Assembly: GCA_025455665.1 (NCBI GenBank)
Contig: JALOMC010000027.1
Span: 1-13,624 of the forward strand
DNA: 13,624 nt
Reading direction: 5' to 3'
Source of the DNA: Chitinophagaceae bacterium
GTDB taxonomy: Bacteria > Bacteroidota > Bacteroidia > Chitinophagales > Chitinophagaceae
Part shown: positions 7,144 through 13,624 of the stretch, one piece after another
Numbering within the stretch: position 1 is the stretch's first letter
Layout of the letters: each line of letters starts with the position of its first letter
The notes under the pieces: model-generated
Seen by the model: only the letters and a program-made list of their open reading frames with translations
What the model was told of the DNA's origin: nothing
The model's database searches: none
Program-made: the position numbers and the translations under genes

Positions 7144-7989
7144 TTATTGTTTTACTACGTTGAAACGACCGCTCTGGAAGTTCACCGTGATTTTGTACTT
7201 ACCGGCAGTAGGGGGGCCAATGAAGCCAGGCTCGGCGTCACGCTGACGGAACTGGCCCGCTTCCCACGTGCCGCCATCAATCATGTGAAATTGGGTACCC
7301 CAGTTGCCTTGCTCCTGTATCAGCTTGTAGTTGCCACCACCGGGCATATCCACCGTCAGCTCATACAGTGTATTGGTTACGCGGGTAAAGCGCTGTTGTC
7401 CATCAAACGGTGCTCCCAGTGGGTTGCTCCAGCCGCTGGCAAAAGCGTTGCCGGTAGCCCAAAGCGTATTGGCAGTGGGCGGTGCTACTGCGGGCGGCGG
7501 GCTGAAGGGGCGAGCTGTAAAGCGCACCACATTGCTGGTAAGCGCCATACCGCCGCTCAGGCCAATGCTGCTGATGACCCGTGCTTCAAAGTTGTAAGTA
7601 CGGTCAGCCGGCAGGTTCATAAAGTTGGCACCGCTCAGCAGGGCATTGAATTCGCCTACGGTATAATTGCGGTTCAGGTCGCGGGAAACGGCCACAATGC
7701 CTTTTGACCGGCTGCCAAAGTTGGCACCCACCGTGTCTATCTCCAACCGGTAGTTCACATCGTGCGAACTACGGCCGGTAGTCAGCTTGTAGTTAGGATT
7801 GGTCCAGTTAAAATTGATAGCAGGATCTCTATCAAATGCGGCGCCTGGCGTAAGTGCCGGCGAGGTAGTAGAAATGGTCAGCACAGGTGCGGTACCATCC
7901 TCGTAGAACACTTTGTTCTCATCTTTTTCGCAACCCCAGCCCAACACTACAATGGCGGCTAAAGCGCTTATGATCGTGAGTTTTTTCAT
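7144..7989 (-). CDS. susE: SusE-like outer-membrane carbohydrate-binding lipoprotein with one binding module
   Basis: The protein has 281 residues and is a paralogue of the next gene. The signal peptide MKKLTIISALAAIVVLGWGC ends in a loose lipobox, with the leucine at -4 and a tryptophan at -2 relative to Cys20. The following residues EKDEN fit the acidic surface-export signal known for Bacteroidota lipoproteins. An N-terminal SusE domain (residues about 25-160) contains INFNWTNPNYKLTTG and TYNFEARVISSIG, closely parallel to SusF. After a proline-rich linker (PFSPPPAVAPP) a single carbohydrate-binding module covers about 175-281, with SGWSNPLGAP, GNWGTQFHM and the closing strand KITVNFQSGRFNV. 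Its likely role is to hold starch or malto-oligosaccharides near the SusCD importer. It lies 28 bp after susD and 24 bp before susF. Bacteroides SusE has two such modules, so this version is shorter by one. Confidence 0.85.
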   Translation of the reverse strand: MKKLTIISALAAIVVLGWGCEKDENKVFYEDGTAPVLTISTTSPALTPGAAFDRDPAINFNWTNPNYKLTTGRSSHDVNYRLEIDTVGANFGSRSKGIVAVSRDLNRNYTVGEFNALLSGANFMNLPADRTYNFEARVISSIGLSGGMALTSNVVRFTARPFSPPPAVAPPTANTLWATGNAFASGWSNPLGAPFDGQQRFTRVTNTLYELTVDMPGGGNYKLIQEQGNWGTQFHMIDGGTWEAGQFRQRDAEPGFIGPPTAGKYKITVNFQSGRFNVVKQ

Positions 7990-8017
7990 AACTGTTCAGT
8001 TTTTAGCTGTGGTAGAA

Positions 8018-9610
8018 TTAATAGTTTGGATTCTGCTTCAGATTCGGGTTGGCTATGATATCTGTAAGCGGAATGGGGAAGATGCGACGGAACGACTCGA
8101 CACCACGACCATCGCGTACTCCGCCTTTCCAGGGCCACAGGTAGCTGGCCTCAGTAAAACGGTTATAACGAACGAGGTCAGTACGGCGGAAGCCTTCCCA
8201 ATACAATTCGCGGCCACGCTCATCCAGCAAAAAATCCAGCGTCAGCTGCGTGCTATTGATGTTGGCGCCGGTGCTGCCGTTATTAGCACGTGTACGCAGG
8301 GCATTCACGTATTGCAAGGCCAAATCGGCACTGCCGCCGGTACCACCACGCAGGTGCGCCTCCGCATAAATCAGATACATTTCGGCCAGGCGGAAAACCG
8401 GGAAATCATTGTCTGCAAAGGTGCCTTGCGGATCGCTGCCTTGCTGGCCGGCACGGTTCACGTTCCGAAACTTGGTCACAGCCCAACCATCCACGAAGCG
8501 GCTGATATCGTTGATCTCCAGATTATTCTGGAAAAACTGTGCCCGGCGATCAGTATTGCCACTGGGGTCGGCAAAAAGCTGTGGCAGGCGGCGGGTAGTA
8601 CGCAGACCAAACCAGCCACCATTGATGCCAAATTCGGCCGGGTTCATATTGTCGCCTACAGCGGCATGTACAAGGAAAGTGGTGCCACCAAAGTTCTGGG
8701 TGCGGATACCATCGTAGTTGATGGTGAAGATGAATTCATCTTTATTCAGATGATTGTCGGCCAGGTGCAAGTGGCGATAGTTGGGCTCCAATTTATAGCC
8801 AGCATCAATCACTTTTTTAGCGTTGGCCAGGGCTTCGGTAAAACGGGGTGCCCCTATGTACACTTGCGCATTTAAATACATGCGAGCCAGTAGCGACCAT
8901 GCAGCAGCCTGGTCGGCACGCCCATACTCATTTGCCCGGGGGGCTGCCAATGCGGGTTCAATTTCACGCAACTCCTTTTCGATGAAATTGAAAAGGTCGG
9001 CACGGTTTGTTTGCACAGGGAAAAACACACCAATCGGATCATTCTCGGTTAAGAAAGGCGGATTGGCATACAGGTCCATCAGCACCCAGTACTGAAATGC
9101 ACGTAGAAAACGAGCCTCTGCCCGAAAGCGGCGGATATTGTCGGCGGCAGCGCCAGCTATACCTCGCTCAGCCAACTTACCGTCGGTAGATTCACGAATG
9201 AATTCGTTGGCCAGCGTAATTTGATACACTGAACGGTAGTACAGGCCCTGTAGCATGGGGTTGCTGCTGCTCCAGTTCATGTTGTGAAAGTCCTGAATAC
9301 CAGGGTCATTCCAGGCTACCACTGCTTCATCAGTGGTCAGCTCCTGCGCCTTCCAAAACAAGCGAAGGAAATCGGATGTACCCTCATCGATACCGGCTAT
9401 GTCGCCAGCGCCTGCCGGGCCTGCGTTTCCGGTGAGGGCAAAAGCGCCATACATTTTGGCAGCTGCCCGGTTATATCCTGCAGCGTCGGCGTATACCTTT
9501 TCCGGCGTCAGGTCATTCAGCGGAAACCGGTCAAGGTCTTTGGTACAAGCCGAGAAGATGACGGCGGTGCTCAGCACCAGTCCTGCAAGCTTCATGGTTT
9601 TGCGTATCAT
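8018..9610 (-). CDS. susD: SusD/RagB-family glycan-binding outer-membrane lipoprotein
   Basis: SusD proteins form a lid over the SusC channel, bind the glycan and hand it to the importer. From the ATG at 9610 the protein has 530 residues, normal for the family. The signal peptide MIRKTMKLAGLVLSTAVIFS leads to the lipidated Cys22, followed by TKDLDRFPLNDLTPE, the usual SusD N-terminal motif. The tetratricopeptide-like core includes RFRAEARFLRAFQYWVLMDL (about 161-180), then FPVFRLAEMYLIYAEAHLRG and LDERGRELYWEGFRRTDLVR near the end. The C-terminus NPNLKQNPNY is the family's characteristic finish. An upstream ATG at 9655 adds a basic non-signal stretch and was rejected; the ATG at 9595 is another possible start. 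The 98-bp gap to susC is the widest in the operon and holds a weak inverted repeat. Specificity for starch is inferred from the neighbours, not from this protein alone. Confidence 0.95.
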   Translation of the reverse strand: MIRKTMKLAGLVLSTAVIFSACTKDLDRFPLNDLTPEKVYADAAGYNRAAAKMYGAFALTGNAGPAGAGDIAGIDEGTSDFLRLFWKAQELTTDEAVVAWNDPGIQDFHNMNWSSSNPMLQGLYYRSVYQITLANEFIRESTDGKLAERGIAGAAADNIRRFRAEARFLRAFQYWVLMDLYANPPFLTENDPIGVFFPVQTNRADLFNFIEKELREIEPALAAPRANEYGRADQAAAWSLLARMYLNAQVYIGAPRFTEALANAKKVIDAGYKLEPNYRHLHLADNHLNKDEFIFTINYDGIRTQNFGGTTFLVHAAVGDNMNPAEFGINGGWFGLRTTRRLPQLFADPSGNTDRRAQFFQNNLEINDISRFVDGWAVTKFRNVNRAGQQGSDPQGTFADNDFPVFRLAEMYLIYAEAHLRGGTGGSADLALQYVNALRTRANNGSTGANINSTQLTLDFLLDERGRELYWEGFRRTDLVRYNRFTEASYLWPWKGGVRDGRGVESFRRIFPIPLTDIIANPNLKQNPNY

Positions 9611-9640
9611 AATGAATGTTTTTTCAAGATTCAGTTTCAA

Positions 9641-9689
9641 AAACCGGCGACGCATGGTCTAAGTACGTTCAAACAGCTGTCTCCGGTTT
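9641..9689 (-). other. Inverted repeat in the susC-susD gap
   Basis: Arms AAACCGG (9641-9647) and CCGGTTT (9683-9689) are perfect 7-bp complements with a 35-base loop. On the minus strand the second arm runs into a short T stretch (CCGGTTTTTG). It could be a partial terminator or an RNA end-stabilising hairpin that lowers susD relative to susC, but the long loop makes it weak and it may be chance. Confidence 0.25.
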
Positions 9690-9708
9690 GTTTTGTTGAA
9701 GTGCGTGT

Positions 9709-12669
9709 TTAAAAGCCCAGTTGCAAACCCAGCGAGTAAGTGCGGGGACGGGGGTAAATGTTGGCATCAATGCCGCCAAATACTTCCGGATCCAAACCAT
9801 CATACTCAGTTATTACAAACACGTTCTGTACGTTGGCCGTCATGCGGAAGCTTGTTTTCTTACCAAACAATGAGCCAAAGTCATAACCAATATTCACGTT
9901 GTCCATGCGCAGGAATGAAGCATTCTTCACATAGTAATCGCTGAAAAACTGGTTGTTGGCAAAGCGGGTGTTAAACACGTCCCGATAACCATTGCTCAGG
10001 AAGTTGGCCGGGTCCAGAATGGCACGGGCTACTCCATTGTTGCTGGCTACGTTGTTGTACACATAGTTGCCAAAGTTGGCACGCATTACAAAACCGGCAC
10101 TGAAGCGGCCTACTGTCAAATCGCTGCTCAAACCGGCAAACAATTCGGGGTTAGGCGCCTTATAGCGATACAAGTCATCTTCATTAATCGAACCATCGCG
10201 GTTGCGATCTTCATACACGCCTTCTATCGGGCGACCATTTTTATCGTACACCTGCTGGTATACATAGAAGCTGAAAGGCCGATGACCTACGCTTTGAATC
10301 TGGATGGTATTGCCGGTACCACCCTGTATACCGCCAGTTTGTACACCACGAGCAGTCGGGTCTTCCACCTTGCTCAGGTTGGTAATTTCCAGATCGTTGT
10401 ATGTCAGGTTGAAACCAACGTTCCAGACCGCCTTTTTCGATTTGATTGGCGTCGTATTCAAGGTGAATTCAACGCCCTTGGTGACCAGGTTACCTACGTT
10501 GGTAGTCAGGAAGTTGCTGAAATTGCTACCGGCGGGTATGGGTACAAAGCTCAGCAGGTCTCTCGATTCTTTGTAGAAATACTCCACACTACCAGTTACA
10601 CGGTTGTTCCAAAGTCCGAAATCCAACCCGGCATTGTATTGCACCGTTTCTTCCCACTTCAGGTTTACATCGTAGGCGCCCGGGCGCAGCAGGTTCAAAA
10701 AGCTATTGCCAAACTGGTATTGCGCATTGTTATTGCTAAGTGAGTAGATCGGCAGATAGCCAAACAGCGGGCCAATATCTTGCTGACCAGTCACACCATA
10801 GCCTACCCGTAGTTTCAGGTCGCTGATGGTTTTCGAGTCACGCAAAAATCCTTCCTCACTTATTTTCCAGGCAGCTGCCAGGGCGGGGAACATGCCCCAG
10901 CGGGTATCGGGCGAAAAGCGGGACGATCCGTCACGACGCAGCGTGGCCGTCAGCAAGTACTTGTCGTTGAAGGTGTAGTTCAACCGGCCGAAGAATGAAA
11001 TCAGCGTCAGTTGAGGTTTATCCAGCGGAAACGGCGGCTCGCTGCCGGGCCTGATCTGGCCGTTGGCAAAGCGGTCGGGGAAGAGGAAGTTAGTGGTCAA
11101 AAAGTCCTGGTAGCTGTAGCCGGCCGTTACATCAACTTTGCTTTTCAGCGACTTAATGTCTTTTACATAGTTCAGGTAAAACTCCAGCAACTTCATGTCG
11201 CGTTCCTGCTTGTATTCATTGGCAGTACCCGGGCGGTCGGTGGCAGCCTGGCTGGCAGCAGTAGCCGGTACGTCCACGGTGCCGCTACCACGGGCAATAT
11301 CGTAGCCCAGATTCAGGTTGGCACGCAGGTCGGGCAGAAAATGAAATTTGTAATCCAACTGCAGGTTACCCAGGCTCCGAAATACATCGCTCCGGTTATC
11401 CTGCTGCTCCAGCAGGCCCAGTGGGTTGCGGGTAGCCAGTTGGTTGGGCTTGCCTGTGCTGGGATCCAGCCATTCGAAAAAGCCGCCGAAGTTGTTATTG
11501 CCGCTGTAAATGGGCTGCGTAGGATCGAAACGGACCGCAGCACCAATAGCACCCTGGTCGGCAAAACGGAACTTTGAGTTAGTAGCCTTCAGGTTCAGGT
11601 CTACCGACAGGTGGTTTTTAAAAAACTTGGGGCTCAGGTTAATAGAGCTTGTAAAACGCTTCATGTTGTCAGTACGCAGTACACCATCCTGATACATGTA
11701 GCCTACCGATGCACGGTACGGCATTTTGCCGGCACTGCCGCTGATGCTCAGGTTATTGTCGCTCGACAGGGCGTTCTGATAAATGGCATCCTGCCAATTG
11801 GTATTGGCTGTACCCAGCCGGCTTATTTGCGATGCATTGCCATTGGCACGTACAAAACCACGCACCTCATCAGCACTCAGCACATCTACCCGGTTGGCTG
11901 TGGTTTGCACAGCCAGGTTGGTGCTGAAGTTGATGCTGGGCTTGCCACGCTTACCTTTTTTGGTGGTAATGATGATCACACCATTGGAGGCGCGGCTACC
12001 ATAAATAGCCGTGGCCGAGGCGTCTTTCAACACGTTGAACGACTCAATATCGTTCGGGTTGATCAGGCTGAGCGGGTTGGGCGATCCGGCAATGCCGCCG
12101 TTGTCTACCGGCACCCCGTCAATCACAATCAGCGGATCATTGCTGGCATTGAGCGAAGCGCCACCACGAATACGGATAGCACTACCTGCACCGGGTGCAC
12201 CACCCGATACAATTTGCACACCAGCCACTTTGCCGCTAATCAGCTGCTCAGGTGAGGGAATATTTCCCGTTTGAAAATCTTTGGCCGAAACGGTTGTAAT
12301 AGCACCGGTCAGGTCTTTTTTACGGGTGCGGCCGTAGCCAATTACTACTACTTCGTTCAGGGCAGTTTTGGCGCCATCCAAAAACACCTGCATGTTAGGG
12401 GCGGCAGCGGCCTCTTTGGTACCATAGCCTACATAAGTAAACACCAGCGTGGCGCCTTGTGGCACCCGCAGCGAGAAGTTTCCATTGCCATCGGTGGCAG
12501 TTCCGGAAGTGGTGCCTTTTAGAGCTACGGATACACCAATGAGCGGCGAGCCATCCTTAGAATCACTCACTTTACCAGACACCAAAATGGTTTCCTGGGC
12601 CATTGCTGCAAGACCGATCAGCAAAAACACCGGAAGGACCATTCCTTTCAGCAGTCGTTGTAAGGTCAT
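9709..12669 (-). CDS. susC: SusC/RagA-family TonB-dependent outer-membrane transporter
   Basis: This is the energy-dependent importer of the locus. It is powered through TonB and paired with the SusD lid encoded next. The protein has 986 residues, in the normal range for the family. Residues 1-24 are a signal peptide ending LAAMA. A carboxypeptidase-regulatory-like beta-sandwich covers about 28-97 (VSGKVSDSKDGSPLIGVSV, GNFSLRVPQG, VFTYVGYGT). The TonB-box-like EVVVIGYG lies at 106-113. The plug domain at about 117-240 contains DLTGAITTVSAKDF, LIVIDGVPVDNGG and ATAIYGSRASNGVIIITTKK, all SusC hallmarks. The remainder is the beta-barrel, finishing with an aromatic residue (LQLGF) as expected for outer-membrane insertion. 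There is no secretin/TonB N-terminal signalling domain, so control through an anti-sigma factor is unlikely. The start at 12669 directly precedes the signal peptide. It is the first gene of the susCDEF transcript and follows the amylase gene after a terminator and a 256-bp gap. Confidence 0.96.
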   Translation of the reverse strand: MTLQRLLKGMVLPVFLLIGLAAMAQETILVSGKVSDSKDGSPLIGVSVALKGTTSGTATDGNGNFSLRVPQGATLVFTYVGYGTKEAAAAPNMQVFLDGAKTALNEVVVIGYGRTRKKDLTGAITTVSAKDFQTGNIPSPEQLISGKVAGVQIVSGGAPGAGSAIRIRGGASLNASNDPLIVIDGVPVDNGGIAGSPNPLSLINPNDIESFNVLKDASATAIYGSRASNGVIIITTKKGKRGKPSINFSTNLAVQTTANRVDVLSADEVRGFVRANGNASQISRLGTANTNWQDAIYQNALSSDNNLSISGSAGKMPYRASVGYMYQDGVLRTDNMKRFTSSINLSPKFFKNHLSVDLNLKATNSKFRFADQGAIGAAVRFDPTQPIYSGNNNFGGFFEWLDPSTGKPNQLATRNPLGLLEQQDNRSDVFRSLGNLQLDYKFHFLPDLRANLNLGYDIARGSGTVDVPATAASQAATDRPGTANEYKQERDMKLLEFYLNYVKDIKSLKSKVDVTAGYSYQDFLTTNFLFPDRFANGQIRPGSEPPFPLDKPQLTLISFFGRLNYTFNDKYLLTATLRRDGSSRFSPDTRWGMFPALAAAWKISEEGFLRDSKTISDLKLRVGYGVTGQQDIGPLFGYLPIYSLSNNNAQYQFGNSFLNLLRPGAYDVNLKWEETVQYNAGLDFGLWNNRVTGSVEYFYKESRDLLSFVPIPAGSNFSNFLTTNVGNLVTKGVEFTLNTTPIKSKKAVWNVGFNLTYNDLEITNLSKVEDPTARGVQTGGIQGGTGNTIQIQSVGHRPFSFYVYQQVYDKNGRPIEGVYEDRNRDGSINEDDLYRYKAPNPELFAGLSSDLTVGRFSAGFVMRANFGNYVYNNVASNNGVARAILDPANFLSNGYRDVFNTRFANNQFFSDYYVKNASFLRMDNVNIGYDFGSLFGKKTSFRMTANVQNVFVITEYDGLDPEVFGGIDANIYPRPRTYSLGLQLGF

Positions 12670-12872
12670 ACAATTGAAATTTACAGTTGAAGTTTATGTT
12701 GATGGTTGTTCAACCTAAGGGTGAAAAAGGCAATCGGTAAAAAGCAAACACGGGCAAGCGGCAAGCATCGGTCATCTGATAAGACAAGCAGCTGCTGTGA
12801 AGCGCTGCTGCCAACTGTGTATTTTTTACATGGTAAAGATGCCGCCGTTTCAAGGTTGTTTTCTATGATGAA
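12670..12872 (-). promoter_or_regulatory. Intergenic region upstream of susC, presumed promoter region
   Basis: About 200 bp without a gene separates the susC start from the terminator behind the amylase gene, so the susCDEF promoter should lie here. No confident match to the Bacteroidota -33/-7 promoter pattern was found on the minus strand. The nearest is TAAATTTC (12683-12676), which sits too close to the start codon. Possible regulator sites are a short palindrome GGTTG-TT-CAACC at 12704-12715 and a tandem 7-bp direct repeat GGCAAGC at 12753-12766. Both are short enough to be chance. The assignment rests mainly on position. Confidence 0.4.
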
Positions 12873-12919
12873 AATCATGCTGGCCACCAGCATCTTTTTT
12901 TTGGGTGGCCAGCATGATT
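12873..12919 (-). terminator. Terminator after the amylase gene, long 16-bp stem
   Basis: Arms 12873-12888 and 12904-12919 are perfect 16-bp inverted repeats (outer part AATCATGCTGG against CCAGCATGATT) with a 15-base loop that is A-rich on the minus strand. The structure begins 6 bases after the amylase stop codon. On the minus strand it is followed by only a short T run (GATTTTC), so it may act more by strong stem than by a U tract. It should separate the amylase transcript from susC. Confidence 0.75.
12877..12902 (+). terminator. Nested plus-strand terminator with an 8-T tail
   Basis: Inside the longer inverted repeat lies a compact hairpin, ATGCTGG CCA CCAGCAT (12877-12893), followed on the plus strand by C and eight T residues (12895-12902). 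This is a classic Rho-independent shape for transcription moving left to right, yet no plus-strand gene is visible before it. It may protect the amylase gene from antisense reading or end a short antisense RNA. Confidence 0.6.
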
Positions 12920-12925
12920 GCAAGG

Positions 12926-13624
12926 CTATAGTCGGTTCAGGTTGCCGGTCACTCTAAAGCGCTTGCCCGGAGCAACGTTGAGCGTAGCGCCTGGCTGCAC
13001 GGTCAGGTTCACGTTCAGCACTGCCTCGCCGGTACCAGCCGGATCTACCGTAATGGTGGAGCCTGCAGGCAATACGGCCGGCGGAATCTGGCCATCCTGC
13101 CAGTTGGCCGGGTCGTTCCAGTTGCCACTGCCGGTAAAGGTGAACTGGGTGCGCACCGCCGTTACATCGCGGTCGGTAAACAGCAGGAAGGTACCCGGCG
13201 GCAGGTTGAACTGCTGTGTTTCCTGGCCGGGATTGATAGTGATTTGCGTAGCAGTAAGGCCGCCATTTATGTTTGTGAAAGGATCAAACGGCTGCACATT
13301 GTGCGCATATACAAACCAGGTACCGGCATTGGGAAACGTAACGAAACCTGTTTGGTTACTCACTTCAAAGTTGCCCATCACCACCAGGCGCAAAGCATTG
13401 CTGCGAATGCGCTGCCATTTGAAGCCACCTGCCAGGCTGAAGTCAAGATCATTGGTCACGAATGTGGGCAGGTACGACGGGTTGCGGGTACGCAGGCTGA
13501 TGAGGCGGCCGTACATATCACGCAGGTTGCGGCGGAAAGTATTGTTGTTGTAATTGATGGGGGAGTTCGGATCGTTGGGGTTGGGCATGGCCCATGCCGG
13601 CGGCTTGGGCGATGTACGACAGTC
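12926..13624 (-). CDS. Alpha-amylase-like protein, C-terminal part (runs off the right edge)
   Basis: The frame is open from the right edge of the window to the stop at 12926, so only the last 232 or so residues are seen; the methionine at 13588 is probably internal. The visible part begins DCRTSPKPPAWAMPNPNDP, then NNTFRRNLRDMYGRLISLRT. This resembles the end of the catalytic barrel of GH13 alpha-amylases, where the last helices pack before the C domain. An all-beta C domain follows (FKWQRIRSNALRLVVMGNFE, FVTFPNAGTWFVYAHN, PPGTFLLFTDRDV). The last 70 residues form a separate module with GSGNWNDPANWQDG and repeated short beta-strand phrases (LTVQPGATLNVAPGKRFRV). This looks like the beta-solenoid-like tails of Bacteroidota secreted proteins. 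No type IX secretion C-terminal domain is recognisable. The catalytic residues and signal peptide lie outside the window, so the amylase call rests on this C-terminal region and on the adjoining sus genes. Confidence 0.7.
   Translation of the reverse strand, partial: DCRTSPKPPAWAMPNPNDPNSPINYNNNTFRRNLRDMYGRLISLRTRNPSYLPTFVTNDLDFSLAGGFKWQRIRSNALRLVVMGNFEVSNQTGFVTFPNAGTWFVYAHNVQPFDPFTNINGGLTATQITINPGQETQQFNLPPGTFLLFTDRDVTAVRTQFTFTGSGNWNDPANWQDGQIPPAVLPAGSTITVDPAGTGEAVLNVNLTVQPGATLNVAPGKRFRVTGNLNRL

Noticed and set aside
7913..8875. Plus-strand open frame of 320 codons opposite the susE start and susD
   Set aside because: It lies across a clear SusD gene, has no family-like motifs or signal peptide, and is explained by codon bias on the opposite strand.
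11611..12255. Plus-strand open frame of 214 codons opposite susC
   Set aside because: It is antisense to the conserved plug region of SusC and shows no recognisable domain.
13584..13598. Palindrome GGCATGG C CCATGCC
   Set aside because: It lies within the amylase coding sequence and follows from the codons for Ala-Trp-Ala-Met-Pro.

Overview
The window looks like a chromosomal segment of a Bacteroidota bacterium, most likely of the Chitinophagaceae type. The evidence is the SusC/SusD/SusE/SusF cluster, a GldH gliding lipoprotein, a BatD protein, a Bacteroidota-type arginase-like protein, and the lack of clear Shine-Dalgarno sequences before the genes. The assignment to family is by general resemblance only. 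No RNA genes, insertion sequences, integrases, CRISPR arrays or phage genes were seen.

Layout from left to right. (1) Positions 1-785 (minus) hold part of an arginase/formimidoylglutamase-family gene. It is broken by a perfect 35-bp tandem duplication that shifts the frame inside its GGSHD motif. (2) Positions 963-2762 (plus) hold a lone batD, divergent from the broken gene. (3) Positions 2752-5848 (minus) form a compact operon read right to left: yicC, gldH, a sensor histidine kinase and an OmpR-type response regulator. The gaps are 3 bp, 11 bp and a 4-bp stop/start overlap. The regulator gene converges with batD and overlaps its end by 11 bp. (4) A hairpin terminator at 5918-5953 separates this operon from the next. 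(5) Positions 5977-12669 (minus) hold a starch-utilisation-like operon in the order susC, susD, susE, susF. (6) A 256-bp intergenic region carries a nested two-way terminator next to the end of the preceding gene. (7) Positions 12926-13624 (minus) hold the 3' part of an alpha-amylase-like gene that runs off the right edge.

How the parts fit. The amylase, the SusCD importer and the two carbohydrate-binding lipoproteins SusE and SusF make a coherent alpha-glucan system. Surface binding (SusE/F/D) feeds TonB-dependent import (SusC) of oligosaccharides made by GH13-type hydrolysis. The Sus part is close in gene order to the Bacteroides sus locus, but its two accessory lipoproteins are shorter: SusE carries one putative starch-binding module and SusF carries two. 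No regulator gene for the locus lies within the window. The two-component pair belongs by position to the yicC-gldH operon, not to the Sus operon.

I do not see a clearly new biological system. The most notable items are the frame-breaking 35-bp duplication, the nested two-way terminator with mutually exclusive hairpins upstream of susC (with a possible antisense RNA), and the co-transcription of a gliding lipoprotein gene with a two-component system.
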